The notes beneath the pieces were generated by a model. That model was not told where the DNA came from. It saw only the letters and a program-made list of their open reading frames with translations, and made no database searches. Both the position numbers and the translations under genes were made by a program. This document shows positions 1 to 8,797 of a stretch of DNA of 64,000 bases, in pieces. Source of the DNA: JANPCX01 sp046049865 (GTDB lineage: Bacteria > Pseudomonadota > Gammaproteobacteria > Burkholderiales > Burkholderiaceae_C); NCBI GenBank assembly GCA_046049865.1, contig JBJOQO010000002.1, forward strand, positions 82,632 through 146,631. The letters run 5' to 3'. Position 1 is the stretch's first letter. The number at the start of each line of letters is the position of its first letter.

Positions 1-102
1 TGAGGTCATCTCCAGCCGCGCCGATACAGGGTTTGCCACGTGCTGGAGTTCACCTTGCCGCTCAAGGCCAGCCATGAAGTCCCGCAAGTCGTGGTATTTC
101 AT
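1..102 (-). CDS. ubiD: UbiD family decarboxylase, N-terminus only (cut by left edge)
   Basis: The reverse strand from 102 down to the edge codes for 34 residues beginning MKYHDLRDFMAGLERQGEL, the typical start of UbiD, the prenylated-FMN decarboxylase that removes the carboxyl group of 3-polyprenyl-4-hydroxybenzoate in ubiquinone synthesis. Only the N-terminal helix and the LEM-T stretch before the first strand are in the window, so no active-site residue can be checked. The ATG at 102 is followed by an AT-rich spacer, consistent with a promoter between this gene and the divergent transglycosylase. A UbiD-like decarboxylase acting on another aromatic acid cannot be excluded from so short a piece. 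Confidence 0.8.
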   Translation of the reverse strand, partial: MKYHDLRDFMAGLERQGELQHVANPVSARLEMTS

Positions 103-276
103 ACGAATAAGTAATTAGAGAATCTATTTATATGGTTGACTGGTTATGAATCGGCTTCATAGAATTCGCCCGTCTTGAAATTTCCGGGAAAACCCGCGTG
201 CTTAGAGGGATCGCCGAGCCGATACCCCTAGCGAACTACGTGAACCCTGCCGTTGGTGGGGCTGCACTGCTGAAGC

Positions 277-295
277 GGACTGTCGCAGACAGTCC
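277..295 (+). other. Hairpin in the leader of the transglycosylase gene
   Basis: A perfect 7-bp inverted repeat (GGACTGT, 5-nt loop, ACAGTCC) lies about 75 bases before the start codon of the transglycosylase gene. There is no T-run, so it is not a simple terminator. The rest of 103-368 is an AT-rich stretch followed by GC-rich leader, with no other gene seen. Confidence 0.3.
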
Positions 296-368
296 ACCGA
301 TTATCACTGCCGACCCAGGCACCACACAGTCAGTGCAGCAAGGGTCATGCGGTCAGGAGGGAAACGTC

Positions 369-1286
369 ATGTCATCCACAAGGTCTACGACGGAATTGCT
401 GCGCCAGGCCGTGGCCGCGCTCGGCCAGTCCACCCGGATATTTGCGAGGGATGTCGGCCACGGTTTGCTGGAGGTGAGCCACAACACCCTGGCCCTGGTG
501 GGACTCTTGATGGTGGCGCTGCTGATTTTTGTTGCCAGCCGTGACGATATTCGGCACCAGACCGAGGTCAGTGTTTTCGGGTGGCTCCAAGCCCGTCACG
601 AGGCCCGGCAAGACCCCTTGGACGCCTTCACGCAGTCGTTGCGTGAGCCTGATGCCATTGCCCGCGCTACTGCCACGGACCCGAAAGAACTCACCCGCCA
701 GCAAGCTGCTGTGGCGCACTGGCTGTCCAAACGCTACAAGGTTGCCCCTGAGCCGATCAGCCGCTTGGTGCAAGAGGCCTGGGTCTTGGGCGGCAAAGTC
801 GGTTTGGAGCCCACTTTGCTTTTGGCCATCATGGCGATCGAGTCGGGATTCAATCCATTTGCACAGAGCCCCGTCGGCGCACAGGGTTTGATGCAAGTGA
901 TGACTCGCATTCATGACGATAAGTACGAAGCCTTCGGAGGTAACCACGCCGCATTTGACCCGCTGACGAATCTGCGTGTGGGTGTGTTGGTGCTCAAAGA
1001 ATGCATCGCCCGTGCGGGCGGTTTGGAACAAGGTTTGCGTTTTTATGTGGGCGCGGCTAACTTGCCCGACGACGGCGGCTACGCTGGCAAGGTATTGGGT
1101 GAACAAGCCCATCTGCGCAACGTACTCATGGGGCGCGCCGTGTCGGTGAATGCACCCATCATTGCTCCTGTGGCCCCGCTGCCCACCGTGCCCGTGATGG
1201 AGCAGGCCAAGGATGCACCATCCCAGGACAAACCCGCCACCCAAGCACCAGAACAAGTGGCCATGCTCAAACGCTCGGCGGGTTAA
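369..1286 (+). CDS. Membrane-anchored lytic transglycosylase (SLT domain)
   Basis: A 305-residue protein that should cleave the MurNAc-GlcNAc bond of peptidoglycan. One membrane segment lies at about residues 40-56 (LALVGLLMVALLIFVAS), placing the catalytic domain in the periplasm. The SLT domain starts near residue 145; the AIESGFNPFAQSPVGAQGLMQV stretch carries the catalytic Glu (about E158) and the conserved GAQGLMQ motif. The tail is rich in Pro and Ala. The ATG at 369 was chosen because a strong Shine-Dalgarno (GGAGG) lies 8 bases before it and the longer upstream reading is not protein-like. It stands alone, between ubiD (divergent) and the riboswitch of glyA. Which housekeeping transglycosylase type it is cannot be settled. 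Confidence 0.85.
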   Translation: MSSTRSTTELLRQAVAALGQSTRIFARDVGHGLLEVSHNTLALVGLLMVALLIFVASRDDIRHQTEVSVFGWLQARHEARQDPLDAFTQSLREPDAIARATATDPKELTRQQAAVAHWLSKRYKVAPEPISRLVQEAWVLGGKVGLEPTLLLAIMAIESGFNPFAQSPVGAQGLMQVMTRIHDDKYEAFGGNHAAFDPLTNLRVGVLVLKECIARAGGLEQGLRFYVGAANLPDDGGYAGKVLGEQAHLRNVLMGRAVSVNAPIIAPVAPLPTVPVMEQAKDAPSQDKPATQAPEQVAMLKRSAG

Positions 1287-1324
1287 ACTCCCGCTTTACT
1301 GCACGACTGGCGATGGGGCGTTCG

Positions 1325-1440
1325 AAGCTGCAAAGCAGATTTGAGCCAACCTGAGGTGGTGAACCACCGGGGAGTGCAGTCGGCGAGGGTCGTCCGCTTT
1401 GGGCCCCGTCGTTTCAGCCGTTCGCCTGGGCAGCCTGCTT
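1325..1440 (+). promoter_or_regulatory. ZTP (pfl) riboswitch upstream of glyA
   Basis: The stretch has the two conserved blocks of the ZTP/ZMP riboswitch. The first is a hairpin AGGTGG-TGAA-CCACC followed by GGGGAG at about 1354-1373, enclosed by a CTGCA/TGCAG pairing (about 1328-1332 with 1374-1378). The second is the 3' block CGCCTGGGCAG at 1424-1434. ZTP signals a shortage of 10-formyl-tetrahydrofolate, and this class is known upstream of one-carbon genes including glyA, so the placement 80 bases before glyA fits. No terminator with a T-run is obvious after the aptamer, so control may act on translation. Confidence 0.8.
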
Positions 1441-1522
1441 TTAACGTGATGGATTCTCCGCGTGATGGATGGCTCCAACCCACGTACCTGCCGGGTCGAC
1501 GTCTTCACAGGACTGCCTTGCC

Positions 1523-2773
1523 ATGTTTGACAAAAACCAATCCACCCTAGCCAACATTGACCCCGAGTTGTGGACCGTTGTCCAAAACGAAAACCGGCGT
1601 CAAGAAGAACACATTGAACTGATCGCCAGCGAGAACTACACATCGCCCGCCGTCATGCAGGCTCAGGGTAGCCAGCTCACCAACAAGTACGCCGAAGGTT
1701 ATCCCGGCAAACGTTATTACGGTGGCTGCGAGTATGTGGACGTGGCCGAGCAATTGGCCATCGACCGCGTCAAAGCGCTTTTTGGCGCGCAGTTCGCCAA
1801 TGTGCAGCCCAACTCCGGCTCGCAGGCCAACCAAGCCGTTTTCTTTGGTTTGCTCCAGCCTGGCGACACCATCATGGGCATGAGCCTGGCTGAAGGCGGC
1901 CACCTGACCCATGGTATGCCGCTGAACATGAGCGGCAAGTGGTTCAAGGTGGTGAGCTACGGGCTCGATGCAAACGAGGCGATTGACTATGACGCCATGG
2001 AGCGCTTGGCCCATGAGCAAAAACCCAAACTCATCATCGCGGGCGCGTCGGCCTACAGCCTGCGCATTGACTTTGAGCGTTTTGCCAAAGTTGCCAAAGC
2101 GGTTGGTGCCTATTTCATGGTGGACATGGCCCACTATGCTGGCTTGATCGCTGCGGGCGTCTACCCCAACCCAGTGCCCCATGCGGATGTAGTCACCTCC
2201 ACCACCCACAAGAGTTTGCGTGGCCCACGCGGCGGCATCATCTTGATGAACGACGAGGCCATTGCCAAAAAAATCAACAGCGCCATCTTCCCCGGCATTC
2301 AAGGTGGCCCCTTGATGCACGTGATCGCGGGCAAGGCCGTGGCCTTCAAAGAAGCGCTCACGCCCGAGTTCAAGGCTTATCAGCAGCAGGTGGTCAAGAA
2401 CGCCGACGTATTGGCCAAAACACTGACCGAGCGCGGCTTGCGCATCGTCAGTGGCCGCACTGAAAGCCACGTGATGTTGGTGGACTTGCGTCCGAAGAAC
2501 CTCACTGGCAAAGAAGCCGAGGCGATTCTGGGCAGCGCCCACATGACCTGCAACAAAAACGGCATTCCCAACGACCCGCAAAAACCAATGGTCACCAGCG
2601 GCATCCGTTTGGGCACGCCTGCCATGACCACGCGCGGTTTCAAAGAAGAGCAAGCGCGCATCACCGCGCACCTGATCGCCGACGTGCTGGACAACCCGCA
2701 TGACGAGGCGAACATCGCCGCCGTGCGTGAGAAAGTCGCCGCGCTTACGCGTGACTTTCCTGTTTATCGCTGA
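1523..2773 (+). CDS. glyA: Serine hydroxymethyltransferase
   Basis: A 416-residue PLP enzyme converting serine and tetrahydrofolate to glycine and 5,10-methylene-tetrahydrofolate. The PLP lysine is in TSTTHKSLRGPRGG (K230), the folate/PLP motifs IELIASENYTSP and YAEGYPGKRYYGG are near residues 31-67, and the length matches the family. The ATG at 1523 gives the standard start MFDKNQSTLANIDPELW; the frame is open further upstream but would run into the riboswitch leader. It is followed by an intrinsic terminator and then nrdR, an order common in Burkholderiales. Regulation by the ZTP riboswitch just upstream is likely. Confidence 0.97.
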   Translation: MFDKNQSTLANIDPELWTVVQNENRRQEEHIELIASENYTSPAVMQAQGSQLTNKYAEGYPGKRYYGGCEYVDVAEQLAIDRVKALFGAQFANVQPNSGSQANQAVFFGLLQPGDTIMGMSLAEGGHLTHGMPLNMSGKWFKVVSYGLDANEAIDYDAMERLAHEQKPKLIIAGASAYSLRIDFERFAKVAKAVGAYFMVDMAHYAGLIAAGVYPNPVPHADVVTSTTHKSLRGPRGGIILMNDEAIAKKINSAIFPGIQGGPLMHVIAGKAVAFKEALTPEFKAYQQQVVKNADVLAKTLTERGLRIVSGRTESHVMLVDLRPKNLTGKEAEAILGSAHMTCNKNGIPNDPQKPMVTSGIRLGTPAMTTRGFKEEQARITAHLIADVLDNPHDEANIAAVREKVAALTRDFPVYR

Positions 2774-2792
2774 GTTGAACTGAGTTGATTCA

Positions 2793-2818
2793 AACCCACC
2801 GACTGGTGGGTTTTTTCT
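2793..2818 (+). terminator. Intrinsic terminator after glyA
   Basis: AACCCACC, a 4-base loop (GACT), GGTGGGTT and a run of Ts. It lies 20 bases after the glyA stop and before nrdR, so nrdR is read either by readthrough or from its own weak promoter. Confidence 0.85.
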
Positions 2819-2844
2819 TCGAGAACCCACCCCCGTCACAACCC

Positions 2845-3288
2845 ATGCGCTGCCCATTTTGCGGATCTGATGAAACCCAAGTCGCCGAGACGCGTGAGTC
2901 CGACGAAGGCGACGTGATTCGTCGTCGCCGACGCTGCGTGTCTTGCGAAAAACGTTTCACCACCTACGAGCGTGCAGAAATCGCCTTGCCCTTCGTTGTC
3001 AAAAAAGACGGCACGCGCGCCGACTTCGAGCTGCCCAAGGTGCGCGCTTCGATGACCCTTGCACTGCGCAAACGCCCAGTGAGCGTGGAACAAATCGACG
3101 CCGCCATGGAGCGCATTCAAGAAAAGTTGCTGAGCAGCGGCGCCAAAGAAATTGCGTCTGCCAAAGTGGGCGAACTCGTCATGCGTGAGCTCAAACGCAT
3201 CGACAAAGTAGCTTACGTGCGATTCGCTTCGGTGTACCGGAGTTTTGAAGATGTGGACGAATTCAGGCAGTTGATTCGCGACATTTAG
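2845..3288 (+). CDS. nrdR: Transcriptional repressor NrdR
   Basis: A 147-residue repressor of ribonucleotide reductase genes. An N-terminal zinc ribbon (C3, C6, C31, C34 in MRCPFCGSDE and RRRCVSCEKRF) is followed by an ATP-cone domain from about residue 49 that senses dATP/ATP. The C-terminus YVRFASVYRSFEDVDEF is typical. The ATG at 2845 is chosen because the zinc ribbon must begin there; the frame is open upstream through the glyA terminator. It is convergent with gspF, whose stop is 28 bases away. Confidence 0.97.
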   Translation: MRCPFCGSDETQVAETRESDEGDVIRRRRRCVSCEKRFTTYERAEIALPFVVKKDGTRADFELPKVRASMTLALRKRPVSVEQIDAAMERIQEKLLSSGAKEIASAKVGELVMRELKRIDKVAYVRFASVYRSFEDVDEFRQLIRDI

Positions 3289-3316
3289 CGGCTGGCTTAG
3301 GGGCGTTTCGTGAGCG

Positions 3317-4534
3317 CTACTTGACCCACGTATTGAGCTGAATAATCGGCATCAATACCGCCAACACAATCAACATCACCACCCCGCCCATCGCGACAAT
3401 GAGTAAGGGCTCCAAGATAGTGGCCATTTGCATGGCGCGGCGTTGCACTTCGGTGGCGAGTTGTTTGGCGGCGCGTTCCAGCATGGTGGGCAACTGGCCA
3501 GTTTGTTCACCCAGACGCGCGAACATCGCAAGCAATCCAGGGAAACGTTTTTTGCCCGCAAGCGCAGAGGCCAGCGGCGCGCCTTCGCGCACTTGCACCA
3601 GCGCATCCATCGCGTCGGCCCGCATGGCGCGGTTGGACAGGGTTTCTGCTGCGGCTTGCAGGGCCTTCAATATCGGTACGCCAGCGCCCGCGAGCATGGC
3701 CAAGGTGCTGGCGAATCGGGCTGCGTTGTAGCCGCGTGATAGGCGGCCGACCAAGGGCAGGTTCAGGCATGCTGCATCAAAACGCAAACGGAAGGCTTCA
3801 GCGCGCAACATCACGCGCAAGGTGATCAAGCCGCCAATCACGGCCGCCAGCAGCAACCAGCCGTACTCTCGCAAAAACCCGCTGATGGCCAACATGGCCA
3901 CGGTGAGCGCGGGCAGGGCGCGTTTGGAACTGGTGAATACCGAAGCCACCTGTGGCACCACATAGGTGACAAGAAAAATCACGATGATCACCGCGATGAC
4001 CGAGACGATGGCAGGGTAAAGAATGGCGCCCATCAACTTGGCTTTCAGGGCTTGGCGTTCTTCCAGGTCGTCTGCCAGCCGTTCCAGCACGCCGCCCAAA
4101 GCGCCGCTTTGTTCACCGGCAGCGACCACGCCGCGGTAAATTTCATCGAACTCACGCGGTGCGGTGGACAGGGCTTGCGCGAAGGCCGAACCTGCGTTGA
4201 CTTCCGAGCGCAAATGCGCCACCAGCTCGCGCTGTTTGGGGTCGTCCGCTTCGTCAGCCAGTGCGGTCAGCGCACGCTCAAGCGGCAGCCCGCTGCCTAC
4301 CAACCCCGCCAATTGCCGGGTCCAAACAGCCAAGGTGGTGGATGAAAAAACCCTCCGTGGCGATCGCAAACTGTTGGCGTTTCCGGTGCCGCTGGCGTTG
4401 ACTTGGGTCACGTCCATGGGCACCAAGGCTTGCGCACGCAACTGCGCGCGGGCGGCTTTCACGTTGTCGGCATCCAATAAACCCGTTTTGGATTTGCCGT
4501 CTGCGGTGAGTGCTTCGAACTTGTAGGCGGGCAT
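3317..4534 (-). CDS. gspF: Type II secretion inner-membrane platform protein GspF
   Basis: A 405-residue polytopic protein of the type II secretion platform, contacting GspE and GspL. It has the usual two T2SSF domains (roughly residues 70-195 and 270-395) and three membrane segments, including IVSVIAVIIVIFLVTYVVPQV and the C-terminal MGGVVMLIVLAVLMPIIQL. The start MPAYKFEALTADGKSK is the family's typical N-terminus. It is the last gene of gspLMNDEF, but a 631-base gap holding repeats separates it from gspE, which is unusual for genes normally nearly contiguous. It may depend on readthrough or on a promoter inside that gap. Confidence 0.95.
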   Translation of the reverse strand: MPAYKFEALTADGKSKTGLLDADNVKAARAQLRAQALVPMDVTQVNASGTGNANSLRSPRRVFSSTTLAVWTRQLAGLVGSGLPLERALTALADEADDPKQRELVAHLRSEVNAGSAFAQALSTAPREFDEIYRGVVAAGEQSGALGGVLERLADDLEERQALKAKLMGAILYPAIVSVIAVIIVIFLVTYVVPQVASVFTSSKRALPALTVAMLAISGFLREYGWLLLAAVIGGLITLRVMLRAEAFRLRFDAACLNLPLVGRLSRGYNAARFASTLAMLAGAGVPILKALQAAAETLSNRAMRADAMDALVQVREGAPLASALAGKKRFPGLLAMFARLGEQTGQLPTMLERAAKQLATEVQRRAMQMATILEPLLIVAMGGVVMLIVLAVLMPIIQLNTWVK

Positions 4535-4589
4535 GGGGGTTGGGGGCTTTGGGCTGAGCTTGTTCAGCTTGTCGCTTTGAGGGGGTTGT

Positions 4590-4712
4590 TTGCTGAAGCG
4601 TTTGTGGTTTTCTTGGCACCGCGCCGGGTATTCGGCCCGGCGGCCGAGTAACTTCTTTTGCTGGTGCAAAAGAAGTCACCAAGAAAACACCTGAACACCA
4701 GCCTATTTGGGG
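4590..4712. repeat. Interspersed repeat, copy 1 of an inward-facing pair
   Basis: This block has a GC-rich palindromic end (GCCGGG...CCCGGCGGCCGAG), a hairpin core (AACTTCTTTTGC...GCAAAAGAAGT, about 4650-4678), the motif CACCAAGAAAACACC and the inner end CACCAGCCTATTTG. An inverted copy of the same layout lies at 4980-5110. The same family recurs at 32513-32715 and 32809-33032. No coding potential was seen. Confidence 0.75.
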
Positions 4713-4839
4713 AGGGGTGGCTTGCTGCGGGAGCGCAGACGTGGGGGCTGGATTCGGCCAGTAGCCACTGGCGTTCGGGCGACGTTTTCGGTTTGTTTTT
4801 TCGAGGCAGCATGTTTGGCCAAAGGCGTGCCGTTGTATT

Positions 4840-4866
4840 CGTCATTCCCGCCTTCGCGGGGATGAC
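4840..4866. repeat. Small palindromic repeat of the CGTCATTCCCGC type
   Basis: GTCATTCCCGC, a 4-base loop and GCGGGGATGAC at 4841-4866: a short intergenic palindrome abundant in many proteobacteria. It sits in the spacer between the two larger inverted repeats. A decayed relative lies at 39157-39180. Confidence 0.75.
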
Positions 4867-4979
4867 CGCGCCGGAGGGCAACGAGTGACGGAAGAACAAG
4901 CCTTTAACGTCGCCGTGAATGCTTGTTGCCACTGACCGAACAAGCCGTTGTAACGGGGTCAAGTGGCAGAGCCAGCTCC

Positions 4980-5110
4980 GCTCAAATAGGCTGGTGTTAG
5001 GTGTTTCTTTGCTTACTTTCTTTGCACCAGCAAAGAAAGTGAGGCCCCATGCCGGGGGGCTTCCCGGCGCGGTGCCCCGTGCAGCGGACATGCCTGGAGT
5101 CAGCCACCCA
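4980..5110. repeat. Interspersed repeat, copy 2 of an inward-facing pair
   Basis: Read on the minus strand this copy follows the order of the block at 4590-4712: GC-rich outer end, hairpin core ACTTTCTTTGC...GCAAAGAAAGT (about 5017-5040), AAGCAAAGAAACACC, then the shared inner end CACCAGCCTATTTG (4982-4995). The 270 bases between the copies hold the small palindrome and no gene. The stretch from here to 5165 is also non-coding. Confidence 0.7.
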
Positions 5111-5165
5111 CCACGCAGCTCAGCGCTGCGAAAAAAAAGCGTGCAAGGTGCGCTCATCACCGGTC

Positions 5166-6587
5166 TCAATCGCGTGTCACGCGCAGCACTTCTTCAGGTG
5201 AGGTGATGCCTTGCGCCACCAGCCTGTCACCGTCCTCGCGCATGGTGCGCAGGCCTGCATCACGTGCGGCTTTGATCAAGTCGGCTTCCGAGGCGCGGCC
5301 GTGGATGAGTGCGCGCACTTTGTCGTCAGTGACCATCAACTCGTAAACGCCCGTGCGTCCTTTGTAGCCGGTGTGGCCGCATTCGGCGCATCCCACAGGC
5401 CGGTAGTGGCCGTGTTCGTCTTGCCGTTTGCAATGTGGGCACAGCTTTCTCACCAGGCGCTGCGCCAGCACACCGAGCAAACTGGAACTGAGCAAAAAAG
5501 GCTCCACACCCATGTCGGTCAACCGGGTGACGGCACTGGGCGCGTCATTGGTGTGCAAGGTGGCCAGCACCAGGTGACCGGTGAGCGAGGCTTGAATGGC
5601 GATTTGCGCGGTTTCGAAGTCGCGGATTTCGCCGATCATGATGACGTCGGGGTCTTGCCGCAGGATGGCGCGCAAGGCTTTGGCAAAGGTGAGATCGATC
5701 TTGGGGTTGACCTGGGTTTGGCCTATGCCGGGCAACTCATACTCGACCGGGTCTTCCACGGTCAGCACGTTGGTGCCACTGGTGTCCACTCGGCTGAGTG
5801 AGGCATAGAGCGTGGTGGTTTTGCCGGAACCCGTGGGGCCGGTGACCAGCACGATGCCATGCGGCTGTTGAATCAGGCCATGAAAACGCGTGAGTGAATC
5901 GCCGCTCATGCCGAGGCTTTCCAGCGTGAACTTGGTATCGCCTTTGTCCAGCAAACGCAGCACCGCGCGCTCGCCGTGGGCGGAGGGCAGTGTGGAGACC
6001 CGCACGTCCACCGCACGGCCGCCAATGCGCAAGGAAATGCGGCCGTCTTGCGGCAGGCGCTTTTCGGAGATGTCGAGCTCCGCCATGATTTTCAGGCGCG
6101 AAATCAACGCGGCATGCAAAGCCCGGTTGGGTTGCACCACCTCGCGTAAGGTGCCATCCACACGAAAGCGAACTGCCGAGCTGCGCTCGTACGGTTCGAT
6201 GTGAATATCGCTGGCACCGTCTTTCGCCGCTTGGGTGAGCAAGGCGTTCAGCATGCGGATGATGGGGGCGTCGTTCGAGGCCTCCAGCAAGTCTTCCACC
6301 GCAGGCAGCTCTTGCATCATGCGGCTCAAGTCCACCGCGCTTTCTACCTCGCCGATCACGGTGGCGGCGCTGGACTCGCTACCGGCGTAGACAACAGAAA
6401 TGCGCTGACTCAGACTGTTGGCGGCTTCGTGCTCCACTGAGTCCACCGCATAGAGGCGCATCACCTCGCTTAAAGCAGGAAGTGGGGTGTTTTCTGGTGC
6501 CCACAGCACCAGCTTGTCGCCATCGTCCTCGAGCAACAAGGTGTGCGCCTTGGCAAAGGCGTAGGGCAGGGGATGGCGGGCACCCAT
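5166..6587 (-). CDS. gspE: Type II secretion ATPase GspE
   Basis: A 473-residue cytoplasmic ATPase that powers pseudopilus assembly. Walker A is GPTGSGKTTT (about 250-259), the Asp box is near VEDPVEYELPGIGQTQVN, Walker B is QDPDVIMIGEIRD (about 311-323), and a four-Cys zinc element is CPHC...CAEC near 388-405. Length and order match the family. The gspD stop is 8 bases upstream, so the two are co-transcribed. The large gap to gspF after its stop is filled by repeats. Confidence 0.96.
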   Translation of the reverse strand: MGARHPLPYAFAKAHTLLLEDDGDKLVLWAPENTPLPALSEVMRLYAVDSVEHEAANSLSQRISVVYAGSESSAATVIGEVESAVDLSRMMQELPAVEDLLEASNDAPIIRMLNALLTQAAKDGASDIHIEPYERSSAVRFRVDGTLREVVQPNRALHAALISRLKIMAELDISEKRLPQDGRISLRIGGRAVDVRVSTLPSAHGERAVLRLLDKGDTKFTLESLGMSGDSLTRFHGLIQQPHGIVLVTGPTGSGKTTTLYASLSRVDTSGTNVLTVEDPVEYELPGIGQTQVNPKIDLTFAKALRAILRQDPDVIMIGEIRDFETAQIAIQASLTGHLVLATLHTNDAPSAVTRLTDMGVEPFLLSSSLLGVLAQRLVRKLCPHCKRQDEHGHYRPVGCAECGHTGYKGRTGVYELMVTDDKVRALIHGRASEADLIKAARDAGLRTMREDGDRLVAQGITSPEEVLRVTRD

Positions 6588-6595
6588 GACGTGCC

Positions 6596-8797
6596 TCAGT
6601 TGGTCGCGGCCGGGCCAGGCACGGGGACGGACAGTGCGGCGGGCGAAGGCCCATCGACAACGGGCGGTCGCTGCGGCGGCAGCACAGGCGCTTGGTTGAT
6701 GGGTAGCAAGAAGCTGGCTGCCGGCTGCGCGTCCTTTTGTTGCGCACGAATCATGTCGTAGCGGTCGAGGGACAGCTTGCTTGCATCTTCGGGTCCACGC
6801 ATCACCACGGGGCGCAAAAACACCATCAGGTTGGTGCGTGTTTTGGTGCGGCTTTCGCTGCGGAAAAGTGAGCCGATGCCGGGGATGTCACCTAGCAGCG
6901 GGATCTTCGATTTGTTGTCAGTGAACTTGTCTTCGATCAATCCACCCAGCACGAGAATGGCGCCGTCATCCACGACCACAGTGGATTCGATCGACCGCTT
7001 ATTGGTGGAGGGCCCAGCGTTGCTGGTGCCGGGCGCGACTTTGTCGCTCAAGCTCGACGACTCCTGAAAAATCGTCAACCGAATGTTGCCGCCCTCACCT
7101 ATCTGCGGTTTGATGCGCAGCGTGATGCCAACGTCTTTGCGCTCAATGGTTTGGAAGGGGTTGGTGGCTGCCGTGCCCGTGGCGGTGAACTGACCAGTGA
7201 CGAATGGCACGTTGCTGCCGACGATGATTTTGGCTTCTTCGTTATCCAGCGTGATCAAGTTAGGCGTGGAGACAATGTTGGTGTTGGTTTGGCTTTGCAA
7301 AATGTTGGCGATGGCCGCGAGGGCAATGGTGCCGCCGAAGTCGCGCAGCACGCCAATGTTCAGCCCTTCACCGAGTTTGATGCCGGCTGCGTTGCCCGAT
7401 GCCTGCGCTGCATCGATGGTGAGCAAATTGCCACTGGTACCAAAGTTGGTACCCCCGACCAAGCCGGTCTTGTCCCCGGACTTGCCGAGCAAACCTTGCC
7501 ACTGGAAACCAAAGTTGGCCGCGTTGTCGCCAGACACTTCGACGATCATGCTTTCGATGTAGACCTGTGCACGGCGCGAATCGAGCTGATCGATGACGGC
7601 CCTGAGTTGCCGGTACATGGGTTCAGGCGCTGTGATGATCAGGGCGTTGGTGGTGGGGTCGGCTTGAATGAATCCCCCCGTGGACGGGCCCGCCGATGGA
7701 GTCACCGGCGCCGCAGCTTGAGGACTGGTGCCGGCACCTGCACCGGCCAGTGGTGTGGCGTTCGGTTGAGCACCGCCGCCAAGTTGCGGCATGCCGGGCT
7801 GGCCACCCCCGCCGCCTGAGGCTGCGTTGCTGCCCGACGCATAAGCAGCGCGCAGAACCGCGGCCATCTTCACTGCATCCGCATTCTTCAGGTAGACCAC
7901 CCAAATGTTGCCAGTGGCCGCGTTGCCGGTGGCAGGGCGATCCAGTTTTTCAATCAACGATCGAAGGCTTGCCATGCGGGCTGGGCTGGAAGAACGCACC
8001 AACAAAGAGTTGCTGCGTGAATCCACCAACACGCTGGGCGCGCTGGTCGGTGTCGCACCGGGGATGCCCACACCACCTGAGGTTTCGGCCAAACGTTGCA
8101 CCAACAGCGCCATGTCTGCCGCCACGGCATGCTTGAGCGGGATCACCTCCACCTCGCCACCTGCCGGTGTGTCCATGGCGGCGATGATTTTGCTGATGCG
8201 CTGCAGGTTGTCCGCGTAGTCGGTGATGACCAGGGTGTTGTTGCCTGGGTTGGCGTTGATGGTGTTGTTGGGGGAAATCAGGGGCCGCAGCACCGCCACC
8301 AGGTTATTGGCGCTCTCGTGGTTGAGCTTGTAGATTTGCGTGATGATCTGGTCCCCACGGCGCGGCACTTCGCCGACCGCCACGGTGGAGGCTTGCAGTT
8401 TGGCGTCGGCCTCAGGAACCACCTTGAACAAGTCACCCACCTCGACCACGGTGAAGCCCAACCCACGCAGCGCCGCCAAATAGTTCAGGTAGGCCTCGCG
8501 TGGGCTGATGGCCTGTTCGCTGTAAAGCGTGATGTTGCCCTTGACCCGCGGGTCCACCAAAATTTGCTGCCGCAAGATGGTGGCCATGGCGCGGCTCACG
8601 GCTTCAATGTCAGCGTTAACAAAGTTCAGCGTGACCGGGTCGCCACGAAAGCGGGCACTGGGTGATTGAGCATCGGCGGCCGGATTGGCCAACGAGAGAA
8701 CCAGTGCCAGCATCAAAGCGGTGATGCGAATGCGGGGCCGCGCGCGGGTTGCTGGGTGTTGATGGACAGGTTGCTTCATGCGTATCCGATCGCTCAT
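6596..8797 (-). CDS. gspD: Type II secretion outer-membrane secretin GspD
   Basis: A secretin of about 733 residues forming the outer-membrane channel. A signal peptide (IRITALMLALVLSLANPAADAQ) is followed by the N0 domain, three N1-N3 repeats with a Gly/Ala/Pro-rich insertion (near GSNAASGGGGGQPGMPQLGGG), and the C-terminal secretin domain with the VPLLGDIPGIGSLFR motif. The start at 8797 overlaps the gspN stop as ATGA, suggesting translational coupling; an ATG at 8779 (MKQPVHQH) is an alternative that gives a more usual signal peptide. The frame stays open through gspN, which is a shadow. Confidence 0.95.
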   Translation of the reverse strand: MSDRIRMKQPVHQHPATRARPRIRITALMLALVLSLANPAADAQSPSARFRGDPVTLNFVNADIEAVSRAMATILRQQILVDPRVKGNITLYSEQAISPREAYLNYLAALRGLGFTVVEVGDLFKVVPEADAKLQASTVAVGEVPRRGDQIITQIYKLNHESANNLVAVLRPLISPNNTINANPGNNTLVITDYADNLQRISKIIAAMDTPAGGEVEVIPLKHAVAADMALLVQRLAETSGGVGIPGATPTSAPSVLVDSRSNSLLVRSSSPARMASLRSLIEKLDRPATGNAATGNIWVVYLKNADAVKMAAVLRAAYASGSNAASGGGGGQPGMPQLGGGAQPNATPLAGAGAGTSPQAAAPVTPSAGPSTGGFIQADPTTNALIITAPEPMYRQLRAVIDQLDSRRAQVYIESMIVEVSGDNAANFGFQWQGLLGKSGDKTGLVGGTNFGTSGNLLTIDAAQASGNAAGIKLGEGLNIGVLRDFGGTIALAAIANILQSQTNTNIVSTPNLITLDNEEAKIIVGSNVPFVTGQFTATGTAATNPFQTIERKDVGITLRIKPQIGEGGNIRLTIFQESSSLSDKVAPGTSNAGPSTNKRSIESTVVVDDGAILVLGGLIEDKFTDNKSKIPLLGDIPGIGSLFRSESRTKTRTNLMVFLRPVVMRGPEDASKLSLDRYDMIRAQQKDAQPAASFLLPINQAPVLPPQRPPVVDGPSPAALSVPVPGPAATN

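Noticed and set aside
1547..2857. 436-codon open frame antisense to glyA
   Set aside because: It mirrors glyA exactly, has low-complexity His/Val/Gly-rich sequence and no family features; a shadow of a strongly biased GC-rich gene.
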